From positions 3,472,001 through 3,536,000 of the forward strand of contig NZ_CP114901.1 of NCBI RefSeq assembly GCF_027497175.1: a stretch of 64,000 nucleotides of DNA, written 5' to 3'. The notes below the pieces were generated by a model. That model was not told the DNA's origin and did not search any database. It saw nothing but the letters and a program-made list of their open reading frames with translations. This DNA is from Verrucosispora sp. WMMD573 (lineage in GTDB: Bacteria; Actinomycetota; Actinomycetes; Mycobacteriales; Micromonosporaceae). The translations under genes were made by a program, and so were the position numbers. Positions 18,948-27,035 of the stretch are shown here, one piece after another (the stretch's first letter is position 1; each line of letters begins with the position of its first letter).

Positions 18948-19640
18948 TCAGGACACCAATCCGGTGAGTACGGCGAACGGGACCACGAGGTAGCCGGCGC
19001 AGAGCGCGACGGCGAAGACCAGCGCCACCGCCCGGGCCCGCTGTTCGCCGCGCGGGGTCTGCTGGCCCAGGCTGCGCAGCGCGCTGAACACGCCGTGCCG
19101 CAGGTGGAAACCGAGCGCGACGATCGCCAGCGTGTAGAAGGCGGTGACGTACCAGCGCTCCGGGGCGAAGTCGGCGACCACGTTCGCGTACGGCCGGGAC
19201 GGGTCGCCGACCGGGTTCAGCGTGCCGGTGGTCAGGTCGAGGATGTGGTAGATCACGAAGAGCAGGATGATCACGCCGCCCCAGCGCATGGTCCGGGCGG
19301 CGTAGCTGCCCCGGACCTTCTTGCGGTGGGCGTAGCGCACCGGGCGGGCGGCGCGGGCGCGCAACGCCAGCACCGTGGCGGCCCAGATGTGCAGCAGCAC
19401 CGCCGCCAGCAGGCCGACCCGTTGGATCCACAGGAACCCGGCGCTGGGCAGCAGCGGGACGCCGATCTCGCGCAACCAGTGCGCGTAGTGGTCGAACGAG
19501 GACGCGCCCGAGAAGATCTTCAGGTTGCCCAGCATGTGGGCGATGAGGAACAGCACCAGCAGGATGCCCGTCACCGCCATGACGGCCTTGAGGCCGACAT
19601 TGGAGCGGATGGGCGACCGGGTTCTCGTCGTGACTACCAC
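18948..19640 (-). CDS. sdhC: Succinate dehydrogenase cytochrome b subunit
   Basis: 230 residues with five hydrophobic segments (about 20-40, 75-100, 115-135, 155-175, 200-225). Histidines in [35 protein letters not shown] and FHLRHGVFS can serve as ligands of two b-type hemes, as in the b558 family. It anchors SdhAB and reduces quinone. GTG at 19638-19640 follows a GTCCTCC/GTCGG region; spacing is not ideal and another start 66 bases upstream is possible but would run into the operator. First gene of the operon, divergent from a LysR gene. Confidence 0.9.
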   Translation of the reverse strand: MVVTTRTRSPIRSNVGLKAVMAVTGILLVLFLIAHMLGNLKIFSGASSFDHYAHWLREIGVPLLPSAGFLWIQRVGLLAAVLLHIWAATVLALRARAARPVRYAHRKKVRGSYAARTMRWGGVIILLFVIYHILDLTTGTLNPVGDPSRPYANVVADFAPERWYVTAFYTLAIVALGFHLRHGVFSALRSLGQQTPRGEQRARAVALVFAVALCAGYLVVPFAVLTGLVS

Positions 19641-19698
19641 TCGACCGACGCTAGGAGGACTTCGATCAGTCGTCCAATGCATCGACACCGCAGTCTTG

Positions 19699-19713
19699 AT
19701 AGCCATAAGCTAT
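19699..19713. promoter_or_regulatory. LysR-type operator (T-N11-A dyad) between lysR and sdhC
   Basis: ATAGC-CATAA-GCTAT is a perfect 5+5+5 dyad fitting the LysR T-N11-A rule. It ends 4 bases before the LysR start codon and lies about 60 bases upstream of the sdhC start, the place expected for an autoregulated divergent control site. Confidence 0.6.
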
Positions 19714-19717
19714 GTAG

Positions 19718-20650
19718 ATGCAGCTCCATCAGCTGAAGTACTTCGTCGCGGTGGCTGAAGTACGACATTTCACCCAGGCGGCCGACATCGTCGGCATCAC
19801 CCAGCCCTCATTGAGTAAGCAAATTCACGCGTTGGAGGACACCCTCGGCGCACCCCTGTTTGAGCGGGTAAGGGGCAACATAACCCTGACCGCGGCGGGG
19901 GAGGTGCTGCTGCCGTTGGCCAAGCGGATCCTGGCCGACGTCGAGACCGCCACCCGGGAGGTGCAGGAGCTGGCCGGCCTGCGGCGTGGTCGGGTACGCC
20001 TCGGCGCCACCCCCAGCCTCGCCACCTCCCTCGCCCCGCCGGTGCTCCGCCGGTTCCGTGACGCCCACCCGACCGTCGACCTGCGGATGGAGGAGGGCGG
20101 CTCGCAGGATCTCGTCCGTGACCTGCTCCGGGGTGATCTCGACCTCGCGCTGATCATCATGCCCGCCCAGGGCACCGATCCCGGCCTGCGGGCCGACCCG
20201 ATCCTCACCGAGAGCCTGGTGGTCGCCTCGGTCGACCCGGTGCCCACCGCCACACCCGGTGCCGACCTGCGCATCACCGACCTGCGCGACCAGCCGATGG
20301 TGATGTTCCGCGAAGGGTACGACCTGCGCGACGCCACCCTCCAGGCGTGCCGGGACGCCGGCTTCGAACCGACCCTGTCGGTGGACGGCGGGGAGATGGA
20401 CGCGGTGCTCAGCTTCGTCGAGGCCGGGCTGGGTATCGCCGTGGTCCCCGGCATGGTGGTGGCCCGCCGGACCGGCGTCCGCGTCACCCGGCTCGCTCCT
20501 CCGGGCGTACGCCGCACCATCGCCGTGGCCCGCCGCCGCGACGCGGTGCCCACCCACGCCGGCCGCGAACTACGCCGCATCCTCCTCGACTACATCCACA
20601 CCGCCACCGCCACCGCCCAACTCCCCCCCGGCGTCGAACCCCTGCCCTAG
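19718..20650 (+). CDS. LysR-family transcriptional regulator
   Basis: 310 residues. N-terminal winged helix-turn-helix (residues 1-60, MQLHQLKYFVAVAEVRHFTQAAD, ITQPSLSKQIHALE), then the two-lobed effector-binding domain. Divergent from sdhCAB with a T-N11-A dyad in the gap, so it probably controls the succinate dehydrogenase operon, itself, or both. The CynR/OxyR-like sensor is not specific enough to name a ligand. No Shine-Dalgarno site is clear because the operator ends almost at the ATG, so the message may be nearly leaderless. Confidence 0.88.
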   Translation: MQLHQLKYFVAVAEVRHFTQAADIVGITQPSLSKQIHALEDTLGAPLFERVRGNITLTAAGEVLLPLAKRILADVETATREVQELAGLRRGRVRLGATPSLATSLAPPVLRRFRDAHPTVDLRMEEGGSQDLVRDLLRGDLDLALIIMPAQGTDPGLRADPILTESLVVASVDPVPTATPGADLRITDLRDQPMVMFREGYDLRDATLQACRDAGFEPTLSVDGGEMDAVLSFVEAGLGIAVVPGMVVARRTGVRVTRLAPPGVRRTIAVARRRDAVPTHAGRELRRILLDYIHTATATAQLPPGVEPLP

Positions 20651-20655
20651 CTCTT

Positions 20656-20716
20656 GTCGATCATGAGGTTGGCGGCAGTTTTTGATCTCAAAAGTGCCGC
20701 TAACCTCATGATCAAC
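20656..20716. repeat. 61-bp palindromic element, copy 2
   Basis: 22-bp arms with two mismatches around TTTTGATCTCAAAAG. It lies between the convergent lysR and hrpA genes, five bases after the lysR stop. The hrpA stop codon (20712-20714) lies inside the right arm. Confidence 0.88.
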
Positions 20717-23700
20717 GAGGCTGGGGGGTTTCGGCGTCGTCCATGGCGCGGTAGATGCGTTGTTCGGAGACGGGGTGGGGGGTGCCTAGGGCCTGGGCGA
20801 AGATGCTGACCCGCAATTCTTCGATCATCCAGCGGATCTGGCGTACCTGCTCCGAGGAGCGTCGGGCCGGGGGCAGGGCGGCCAGGAACTCGTCGTACTC
20901 GCGCTGCACCACCGCGACGCGGTCCTGCTGCTGTTTGTCCCGCGCCGGGTTGCCCGGCAGCCGGTCCAGCCGACGCTCGATCGCGGTCAGGTAGCGCAGC
21001 AGGTCGGGCAGCCGGGCGTAGCCGGCCTCGGTGATGAAGCCGGCGTGCACGAGACCGGTGAGCTGGTTGCGGACGTCGGCCAGGGCGGCCACCACGGCCA
21101 GGTTCCTCGTCGCGCCGAGGCGCTGCTGCACCGCGTACGCGGTGGCGAGCACCGCCCGGACCCGGTCCATCACCGCCACCACCGTGTCGACCAGCTCAGC
21201 CCGGACCTTCTCGCGCAGCGCGGCGAAACCCGCCTCGTCCCAGACCGGCCCGCCCGCGTCGGCGATCAGCTTGTCGATCGCCGCGCCGGCCGCGTCCTCG
21301 ATCAACGCCTGCACCCCGCCGTGCGGGTTGCGGGACAACGCCAGCTTCGCCTCGTTGCTCAGCCGCCCCTGGAGGAACTTCGCCGGCGACGGCACGGTCA
21401 GCCGCAGCAGCCGACGGGTGCCGGCCCAGTGCGCGGCCTCCTGCTCGCCGGGTGAGTCGAACACCTTCACCCCGACCGTGGCGCCCTCGTCCACCAGCGC
21501 CGGGTAGGCGGTCACCGCGTACCCGGCCCGTACCTGCTCGATGGTGCGTGGCAGCGTGCCGATCTCCCAGCCGGTCAGCCCCGTGCGGGCCACCTCCGGC
21601 GCGGCGGCGGCCACCACCTGCCGTACCTCCGCCTTGAGCTGACGTTGCAGGGCCGGCAGGTCCTTGCCCTCGGCGACCGGTTTGTCGTCGTCACCGAGCA
21701 CCCGGAAGGTGACCCGCAGGTGCGGCGGCAGCTTGCTCAGATCCCAGGCGTCCCGGGGCACGGTGACCCCGGTCATTCGCCGCAACTGCCGGGTCAACGC
21801 GTCCAGCAGCGGCTCCTCGCCGGGGGTGATCGCGGCGAGCGCGGCGCGGGCGTAGTCGGGGACCGGCACGAAGTTTCGTCGTACCGGCTTCGGCAGCGAC
21901 CGGATCAGCGCGACGACCAACTCCTCACGCAGCCCCGGCACCTGCCAGTCGAAGCTCTCGGCGGGCACCTGGTTGAGCAACGGAAGCGGGATGTCCACCG
22001 TCACGCCGTCGGCCGCCGTACCCGGGTCGAACGTGTAGGTCAGCGGCAGCGCCACCCCGTCGGCCCGCCACTCGTCGGGGTAGTCGGCCTCGTCCAGCCC
22101 GCCCCGGCCCGCGTTGACCAGCAGCTCCCGGGTGAAGGTGAGCAGTTCGGGCCGCTCCCGGCGGGTCTTCTTCCACCAGCTGTCGAAGTGCCGCCCGGAG
22201 ACCACCTCGGCCGGGATCCGCTCGTCGTAGAACTGGAAGATCGTCTCATCGTCGACCAGGATGTCGCGCCGCCGAGCCCGGTTCTCCAACTCCTCGATCT
22301 CGGTCAGCAGCCGCTGGTTGTCCCGCCAGAACTGGTGGTGGGTGGACCAGTCGCCCTCGACCAGCGCGTGCCGGATGAACAGTTCCCGGCTCAGCGTCGG
22401 GTCGATCCGACCGAAATTCACCTTGCGGGAGGTGACCAGCGGGACGCCGAAAAGAGTGACCTTCTCGTACGCCATCACCGCCGCCTGCTTCTTCTCCCAG
22501 TGCGGCTCGCTGTAGCTGCGCCTGACCAGGTGCTGGGCGAGCGGCTCGACCCACTCCGGCTCGATCCGCCCGTTCACCCGCCCCCACAGCCGGGAGGTCT
22601 CCACCAACTCGGCGGCCATCACCCAGCGGGGCGGCTTGCGGAACAGTGCCGAGCCCGGGAACAGGGCGAACTTCGCCCCGCGCGCGCCCAGGTACTCGTG
22701 CTTCTGCGCGTCCTTGAGGCCGATGTGCGACAGCAGGCCCGGCAACAGCGACTGGTGCACCTTCGGTGTGTCGATCTCCTCCGGCAGATCCGCGCCGACC
22801 TGCCGCCGCCCGCCGCCGTCGGGCGCGGCGTCCGCGCCGCCCCGCCGGCCCCGCCCCCGGCTCCTGTCCTCAGGGGTACGCAGCACCTGCCGCAACTGGC
22901 TGACGATGTCCTGCCACTCCCGGACCCGCAGGTAGTTGAGGTACTCGGCCCGGCACATCCGGCGGAACGCGCTTGAGGAGAGCGCCCGCTGCTGCTCCCG
23001 CAGGTACCGCCAGAGGTTGAGGTACGCGACGAAGTCGGATTCGGCGTCGGCGAACCGGGCGTGTGCCTGGTCGGCCTGCGCCTGCTTGTCCGCCGGCCGC
23101 TCGCGCGGATCCTGGATCGACAGCGCCGCGGCGATCACCATCACCTCGGTGGCGCAACCGTTGCGTTCGCCCTCCAGGACCATCCGGGCCAGCCGGGGGT
23201 CGACCGGCAACTGGGCCAACCGTCGGCCGAGGGTGGTGAGCCGCTTCGTCGGCTCTGCCTCGGCCGGATCGAGCGCGCCAAGTTCGTGCAGCAGGTTCAC
23301 GCCGTCGGTGATGTTGCGCCGGTCCGGGGGGTCGATGAACGGGAACGCGGCGATGTCGCCCAGACCGATGGCGGTCATCTGGAGGATGACCGAGGCCAGG
23401 TTGGTCCGCAGGATCTCCGGGTCGGTGAACTCGGGACGGGAGTCGAAGTCCTGCTCGTCGTAGAGCCGGACGCAGATGCCGTCCGAGGTACGCCCGCAGC
23501 GGCCCTTGCGCTGGTTGGCGCTGGCCTGCGAGATCGGCTCGATCGGCAGCCGCTGCACCTTCAGCCGCTGCGAGTAGCGGGAGATCCGGGCGGTGCCGGG
23601 ATCCACCACGTACTTGATGCCGGGCACCGTCAACGAGGTCTCCGCGACGTTCGTGGCCAGTACCACCCGCCGCCCGCCGTGCGGGGCGAAGACCCGGTGC

Positions 23701-24779
23701 TGCTCGGCGACGCTGAGTCGGGCGTACAGCGGCAGGATCTCGGTGCCGAGCAGCGACCGCTTGTTCTGCACCAGCTTGCCCAGCGCCTCGGCGGTGTCCC
23801 GGATCTCCCGCTCACCGCTGAGGAAGACCAGGATGTCGCCCGGCCCCTCGGCAGCCAGCTCCTCTACCGCGTCACCGATCGCCTGGATCTGGTCCCGGAC
23901 GTTCTCCTCGTCGGCTTCCTCCTCGTCGCCTTCGGCGACCTCGACAAGCGGCCGGTAGCGCACCTCGACCGGATAGGTTCGCCCGGAGACCTCCACCACC
24001 GGCGCCGGCTCGCCGTCGGGATGCTCGGCGGTCGGTGGTCCGGCGAAGTGCCGGGCGAAGCGGTCGGTCTCGATGGTCGCCGAGGTGATGATCACCTTGA
24101 GGTCGGGACGGCGGGGCAGGAGCTGCCGGAGGTACCCGAGAATGAAGTCGATGTTGAGGCTGCGCTCGTGCGCCTCGTCGATGATCAACGTGTCGTACTG
24201 GCGCAGCGTTCGGTCGGTCTGTAACTCGGCCAGCAGGATGCCGTCGGTCATCAACTTGACCAGGCTGTTCTCGCCCACCTGATCGGTGAAGCGCACCTTG
24301 TAGCCGACCACGTCACCGAGTTCGGTCCCCAACTCCTCGGCGATCCGGTCGGCCACCGTACGCGCGGCCAGCCGCCGGGGCTGCGTGTGCCCGATCAGGC
24401 CGCCGATGCCGCGCCCCAGCTCCAGGCAGATCTTCGGCAGCTGAGTGGTCTTGCCCGAGCCGGTCTCGCCCGCCACGATCACCACCTGGTGATCGCGGAT
24501 CGCCGCGGCGATGTCGTCCTTACGCTCGCTCACCGGCAGACTGGCCGGGTAGACGATCTTCGGGACCGCCGCTTTCCGCCGCTCCAGCCGCTCCTCCGCC
24601 GCAGCCGTCTCCGCGACGATCTCCGCCAGCACCGACTCGCGTCGCTGCGGGTCGCGTAGCTTCCGCAGCCCGTCGAGCCGACGGCGCAGGTGACGCTGGT
24701 CGCGGAACATCAGCGGAGAGAGGCGACGCTGCAACTCGCGGACGGATTCGGTCGCGGCGGGTGAGGCTGGATTCTGCAT
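20712..24779 (-). CDS. hrpA: ATP-dependent RNA helicase HrpA
   Basis: About 1355 residues, full family length. DEAH-box helicase: Walker A in VAGETGSGKTTQLPK, DEAH in IIDEAHERSLN, SAT in IITSATIET, motif VI in QRKGRCGR, then the winged-helix/OB region and the large HrpA-specific C-terminal domain (DUF3418). Bacterial HrpA acts on RNA and stalled ribosomes. ATG at 24777-24779 is taken; a start 78 bases upstream falls in repeat-rich DNA. No strong ribosome site; TATTCT about 10 bases upstream of the ATG may be a -10 giving a short leader. The last codon and stop come from the 61-bp palindrome. Confidence 0.93.
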   Translation of the reverse strand: MQNPASPAATESVRELQRRLSPLMFRDQRHLRRRLDGLRKLRDPQRRESVLAEIVAETAAAEERLERRKAAVPKIVYPASLPVSERKDDIAAAIRDHQVVIVAGETGSGKTTQLPKICLELGRGIGGLIGHTQPRRLAARTVADRIAEELGTELGDVVGYKVRFTDQVGENSLVKLMTDGILLAELQTDRTLRQYDTLIIDEAHERSLNIDFILGYLRQLLPRRPDLKVIITSATIETDRFARHFAGPPTAEHPDGEPAPVVEVSGRTYPVEVRYRPLVEVAEGDEEEADEENVRDQIQAIGDAVEELAAEGPGDILVFLSGEREIRDTAEALGKLVQNKRSLLGTEILPLYARLSVAEQHRVFAPHGGRRVVLATNVAETSLTVPGIKYVVDPGTARISRYSQRLKVQRLPIEPISQASANQRKGRCGRTSDGICVRLYDEQDFDSRPEFTDPEILRTNLASVILQMTAIGLGDIAAFPFIDPPDRRNITDGVNLLHELGALDPAEAEPTKRLTTLGRRLAQLPVDPRLARMVLEGERNGCATEVMVIAAALSIQDPRERPADKQAQADQAHARFADAESDFVAYLNLWRYLREQQRALSSSAFRRMCRAEYLNYLRVREWQDIVSQLRQVLRTPEDRSRGRGRRGGADAAPDGGGRRQVGADLPEEIDTPKVHQSLLPGLLSHIGLKDAQKHEYLGARGAKFALFPGSALFRKPPRWVMAAELVETSRLWGRVNGRIEPEWVEPLAQHLVRRSYSEPHWEKKQAAVMAYEKVTLFGVPLVTSRKVNFGRIDPTLSRELFIRHALVEGDWSTHHQFWRDNQRLLTEIEELENRARRRDILVDDETIFQFYDERIPAEVVSGRHFDSWWKKTRRERPELLTFTRELLVNAGRGGLDEADYPDEWRADGVALPLTYTFDPGTAADGVTVDIPLPLLNQVPAESFDWQVPGLREELVVALIRSLPKPVRRNFVPVPDYARAALAAITPGEEPLLDALTRQLRRMTGVTVPRDAWDLSKLPPHLRVTFRVLGDDDKPVAEGKDLPALQRQLKAEVRQVVAAAAPEVARTGLTGWEIGTLPRTIEQVRAGYAVTAYPALVDEGATVGVKVFDSPGEQEAAHWAGTRRLLRLTVPSPAKFLQGRLSNEAKLALSRNPHGGVQALIEDAAGAAIDKLIADAGGPVWDEAGFAALREKVRAELVDTVVAVMDRVRAVLATAYAVQQRLGATRNLAVVAALADVRNQLTGLVHAGFITEAGYARLPDLLRYLTAIERRLDRLPGNPARDKQQQDRVAVVQREYDEFLAALPPARRSSEQVRQIRWMIEELRVSIFAQALGTPHPVSEQRIYRAMDDAETPQPR

Positions 24780-24820
24780 GTCGTGGCCAAGAATAGGCAG
24801 CCGACCGCCGGTCCGCCTCC

Positions 24821-24976
24821 CGGTTACCCACTGGTGCTCGGTGCGCCGGTTACCCACTGGTGCTCGGTGCGCCGGTTACCCGCTGGTGCCCGGCGTGGCG
24901 GTTACCCGGTGGTGCCGGGCGTGGCGGTTACCCGCTGGTGCCGGGCGTGCCGGTTACCCGCCCGTGCTCGGGTCGG
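24821..24976. repeat. 26-bp tandem repeat, six copies (minisatellite)
   Basis: Copies start at 24821, 24847, 24873, 24899, 24925 and 24951, each opening CGGTTACCC and continuing with a variable GGTGC-rich half. The first two copies are identical; the others differ by a few bases. The array begins 42 bases upstream of the hrpA start codon, so it is the 5' flank of hrpA. Confidence 0.92.
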
Positions 24977-24988
24977 CTGGCCTTGGCA

Positions 24989-25137
24989 CCTCCCTTGCTC
25001 TGAGGTGCTCTTGCCGGCCGTGCTCTTCCTGCCCTTGCTCTTCGTCACCCGGCCTTGCTCCACCCGGCCTTGCTCTTCGTCACCCGGCCTTGCTCTGCCC
25101 GGCCTTGCTCTGCCCGGCCTTGCTCTGCTTCACCCGG
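24989..25137. repeat. Degenerate 15/20-bp tandem array (CCTTGCTCT units)
   Basis: CTTGCTCT recurs about every 15 or 20 bases, alternating CCTTGCTCTGCCCGG (15) with CCTTGCTCTTCGTCACCCGG (20); earlier units are more diverged. It directly follows the 26-bp array, so most of the 550-bp gap between hrpA and the deaminase gene is repeat. I see no gene in the gap. Confidence 0.82.
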
Positions 25138-25183
25138 CGCAACGGGTGCGGCGGGTAACTGATGCGTGGGTTGAAGCAGAGCG
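25118..25183. repeat. Inverted repeat of the GCTCTGCTTCA family, copy 1
   Basis: GCTCTGCTTCACCCGGCGC (25122-25140) faces GCGTGGGTTGAAGCAGAGC (25164-25182); most positions pair. The right arm matches exactly 19 bases of the element at 48478-48605. Its left arm is also the last unit of the 15/20-bp array, which suggests the array grew from this element or the reverse. Confidence 0.7.
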
Positions 25184-25329
25184 GCAGGGGGACGTACACC
25201 TCACCGACGACGTAGACCTTCCCGACATGTCGCACAGGGCGTACCAGGGTGGGGCGGTGGCGTGGTGCCACCGCCGACGGGGAGGTCTATCGTTGGGCGC
25301 CGGGCTGGGAGCGGGACACGGGGACGTCG

Positions 25330-25710
25330 ATGATGATGCGTGACACCGATCGGGCGCTGGTGCAGGCCGCCAGTGCGGTCGCGAAGCTGCGTTGCCGCAG
25401 TGCCACCCACACCCTCGCTACGGCGGCCCGTACCGCCGATGGTCGGGTGATTTCCGCAGTTAACGTGGTGCACGCGACGGGAGGGGCCTGCCCCGAGACG
25501 GTAGCGCTCGGCACCGCCGCCACGCAGGGCGTGGCAGAGCTGGACACCATCGTCACCGTCGGTGACCGGGGCCGAGCCCTGGTCACCCCCTGCGACGCCT
25601 GCCGCCAGGTCCTGGCCGACCGCTATCCCGCCTTACGCGTCATCGTCGGCAACCCTGACGACCCGAAGGTCGTGCCCGTCACCAACCTGACCCCCACCAC
25701 CCCCCATTAG
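25330..25710 (+). CDS. Blasticidin-S-deaminase-like cytidine deaminase family protein
   Basis: 126 residues. Zinc-dependent deaminase fold with GGACPETVALGTAA (zinc Cys and catalytic Glu as C-x-E) and TPCDACRQVLAD (two zinc Cys). The VNVVHATGG lead-in and the C-x-E order are those of blasticidin S deaminases rather than of housekeeping cytidine deaminases. A role in detoxifying a nucleoside antibiotic is inference; a plain cytidine deaminase is the alternative. ATG at 25330 (first of three Met) with GGGGA ahead; the frame is open further up without a better site. Stand-alone, with repeats upstream and a palindrome downstream. Confidence 0.8.
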   Translation: MMMRDTDRALVQAASAVAKLRCRSATHTLATAARTADGRVISAVNVVHATGGACPETVALGTAATQGVAELDTIVTVGDRGRALVTPCDACRQVLADRYPALRVIVGNPDDPKVVPVTNLTPTTPH

Positions 25711-25739
25711 CCCGCCCCGCTCCCAGCCGTGATTCACGA

Positions 25740-25809
25740 GCCGTGCAGTTTCGGGGAAGATGTTGCCTCGCCGCGGGCGGAGGCAGCATCTTCCCCGAAA
25801 CTGCACGGC
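25740..25809. repeat. 70-bp palindrome, TTCGGGGAAG family
   Basis: 30-bp arms (25740-25769 and 25780-25809) with a single mismatch and a 10-base loop. Arms contain GCAGTTTCGGGGAAG and TGTTGCCTC. Lies between the convergent deaminase and DUF559 genes, where it can end both transcripts. Confidence 0.88.
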
Positions 25810-25892
25810 GACTCTGGCGGCGACTGCGCGGCGACTCTGTGCGCGGCGACTTGTGGGTGGTGGCCTTGCGGCGGGGGTGTCTGTGGGCGGGG

Positions 25893-26786
25893 TTAGCGCG
25901 TGCGGGTACGGAGGGCTTGGCGGAGTTCGGCGAGGAAGCCGTCGAAGTCCTCGCGGAGCCGTTGGGCGGTCACGTGCAGGACGATCCAGTCCTCGCCGAG
26001 CAGGCGGTTGAGGCGTCGCCGGTCGCGATGAAGTTGCTGCGGGTCGTCGTGCCAGAGTCCGTCGTACTCGACCGCGATCTTGAGTTCCGGCCAGGCGAGG
26101 TCGACCCGGGCGACGAACCTGCCGTCGCGCTCCACCACGAACTGGGTGACGGGCCGGGGAAGACCGGCCAGCACGATCCGCACCCGCAGCCGCGATTCCT
26201 GGGCCGACTCCGCGCCCGGGTCGGCCAGCTGCGCCACCCGAAGCATGCGTCTCCAGCCTCGGGTACCGCGACGACGGTCCACCACTTCCCGCAGCTGATC
26301 AACGCGTACGAGTCGCTGGCCGAGTAGCCGGTCCACCACGACCACGGCCTCCTCGACGCTCAGCCATTGAGCCAGATCCCAGCAGGTACGCAGCGGCGTG
26401 GTGACCGGCATACCAGCGTGCGCCAGCACGTCGATCTCGGTGACCTCGCCGGTGTGCACAGCGAGACCGGCGACCGGCCCAAACCGGAGCCCGGTCGGCA
26501 CGAGGATGTCGAGCGGTTCGGCATCCCCGATGAACCCGGCATTGAACAGTGCAGCGGCGCTCCGACCGGCGATCACCGCGCCGGGTGGTAGAACCCAGCG
26601 CGCCGCAGCTAGGCAACGGGTGCGGTGCGAGAGGGTGAGTTGTACGTCGGCGTACACGTCCCGGAAGACCGGGCGCCATGCGCTGCTGCGCAGCTCGCCC
26701 CGAGTCAACAGCCCACGGGCCACAACACGGGAACCACGGAAGACGCGCCCACGCAGTTGCGGTGGACGCCGAGCGGAAGTTGGCAT
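25893..26786 (-). CDS. DUF559 (VSR-like endonuclease fold) protein with AbiEi-like N terminus
   Basis: 297 residues. The N-terminal half (RGLLTRGELRSSAWRPVFRDVY, then LPPGAVIAGRSAAAL) resembles the wing/linker region of type IV antitoxin AbiEi-like proteins. The C-terminal half has VDLAWPELKIAVEYDGLWHDD and HRDRRRLNRLLGEDW, the DUF559 pattern related to very-short-patch-repair nucleases (E-Y-D-G-x-x-H). Families like this occur as many paralogues in Micromonospora; their job is unknown to me. ATG at 26784-26786, no strong ribosome site. Bracketed by two palindromes of the same family. No toxin partner gene is adjacent. Confidence 0.75.
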   Translation of the reverse strand: MPTSARRPPQLRGRVFRGSRVVARGLLTRGELRSSAWRPVFRDVYADVQLTLSHRTRCLAAARWVLPPGAVIAGRSAAALFNAGFIGDAEPLDILVPTGLRFGPVAGLAVHTGEVTEIDVLAHAGMPVTTPLRTCWDLAQWLSVEEAVVVVDRLLGQRLVRVDQLREVVDRRRGTRGWRRMLRVAQLADPGAESAQESRLRVRIVLAGLPRPVTQFVVERDGRFVARVDLAWPELKIAVEYDGLWHDDPQQLHRDRRRLNRLLGEDWIVLHVTAQRLREDFDGFLAELRQALRTRTR

Positions 26787-26866
26787 GTCGTCCACGATGG
26801 ACGAGTGTGAGCCCGCCCCGACACCCCTGTGGATAACCCGCCGCGCCGCCACACGAGGCACTGGTT

Positions 26867-26930
26867 GAGCAACTTCGGGGAAGGTGTCGCCTCAGCGAGT
26901 CTGGAGGCGACACCTTCCCCGAAGTTGCTC
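26867..26930. repeat. 64-bp palindrome, TTCGGGGAAG family
   Basis: Perfect 27-bp arms (26867-26893 and 26904-26930) and a 10-base loop. Arms contain GCAACTTCGGGGAAGGTGT and GCCTC, clearly related to the element at 25740. Followed by GGATCTTGA, as is the weaker copy at 33106. Confidence 0.9.
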
Positions 26931-26937
26931 GGATCTT

Positions 26938-26995
26938 GACGCGACGCGACGCGACGCGACGCGACGCGACGCGACGCGACGCGACGTGACGCGAC
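26938..26995. repeat. Pentanucleotide GCGAC tandem repeat, about 11-12 units
   Basis: An almost pure run of GCGAC with one GTGAC variant near the end, starting right after the palindrome at 26867-26930 and ending about 40 bases before the stop of the next leftward gene. Pure 5-bp runs of this length are prone to slippage. Confidence 0.9.
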
Positions 26996-27035
26996 GTGGT
27001 GTGCGGGACGTGGCGGGGCGGGGGCGGGGGCGGGG

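Noticed and set aside
17386..18993. Long + strand frame opposite sdhA
   Set aside because: Antisense to a well-conserved gene; Val/Asp/Gly/Arg-rich with no domain.
24821..25137. Possible CRISPR array
   Set aside because: Repeats are directly tandem with no unique spacers, units are 15-26 bp and vary; no cas gene nearby.
25893..26786. Type IV toxin-antitoxin (AbiE) system
   Set aside because: Only an AbiEi-like N-terminal region is seen, fused to DUF559; there is no AbiEii-type nucleotidyltransferase partner gene adjacent.
26892..27010. Short frame of repeated RDATR residues in the GCGAC run
   Set aside because: Product of the pentanucleotide repeat; no ribosome site, and it overlaps a palindrome.
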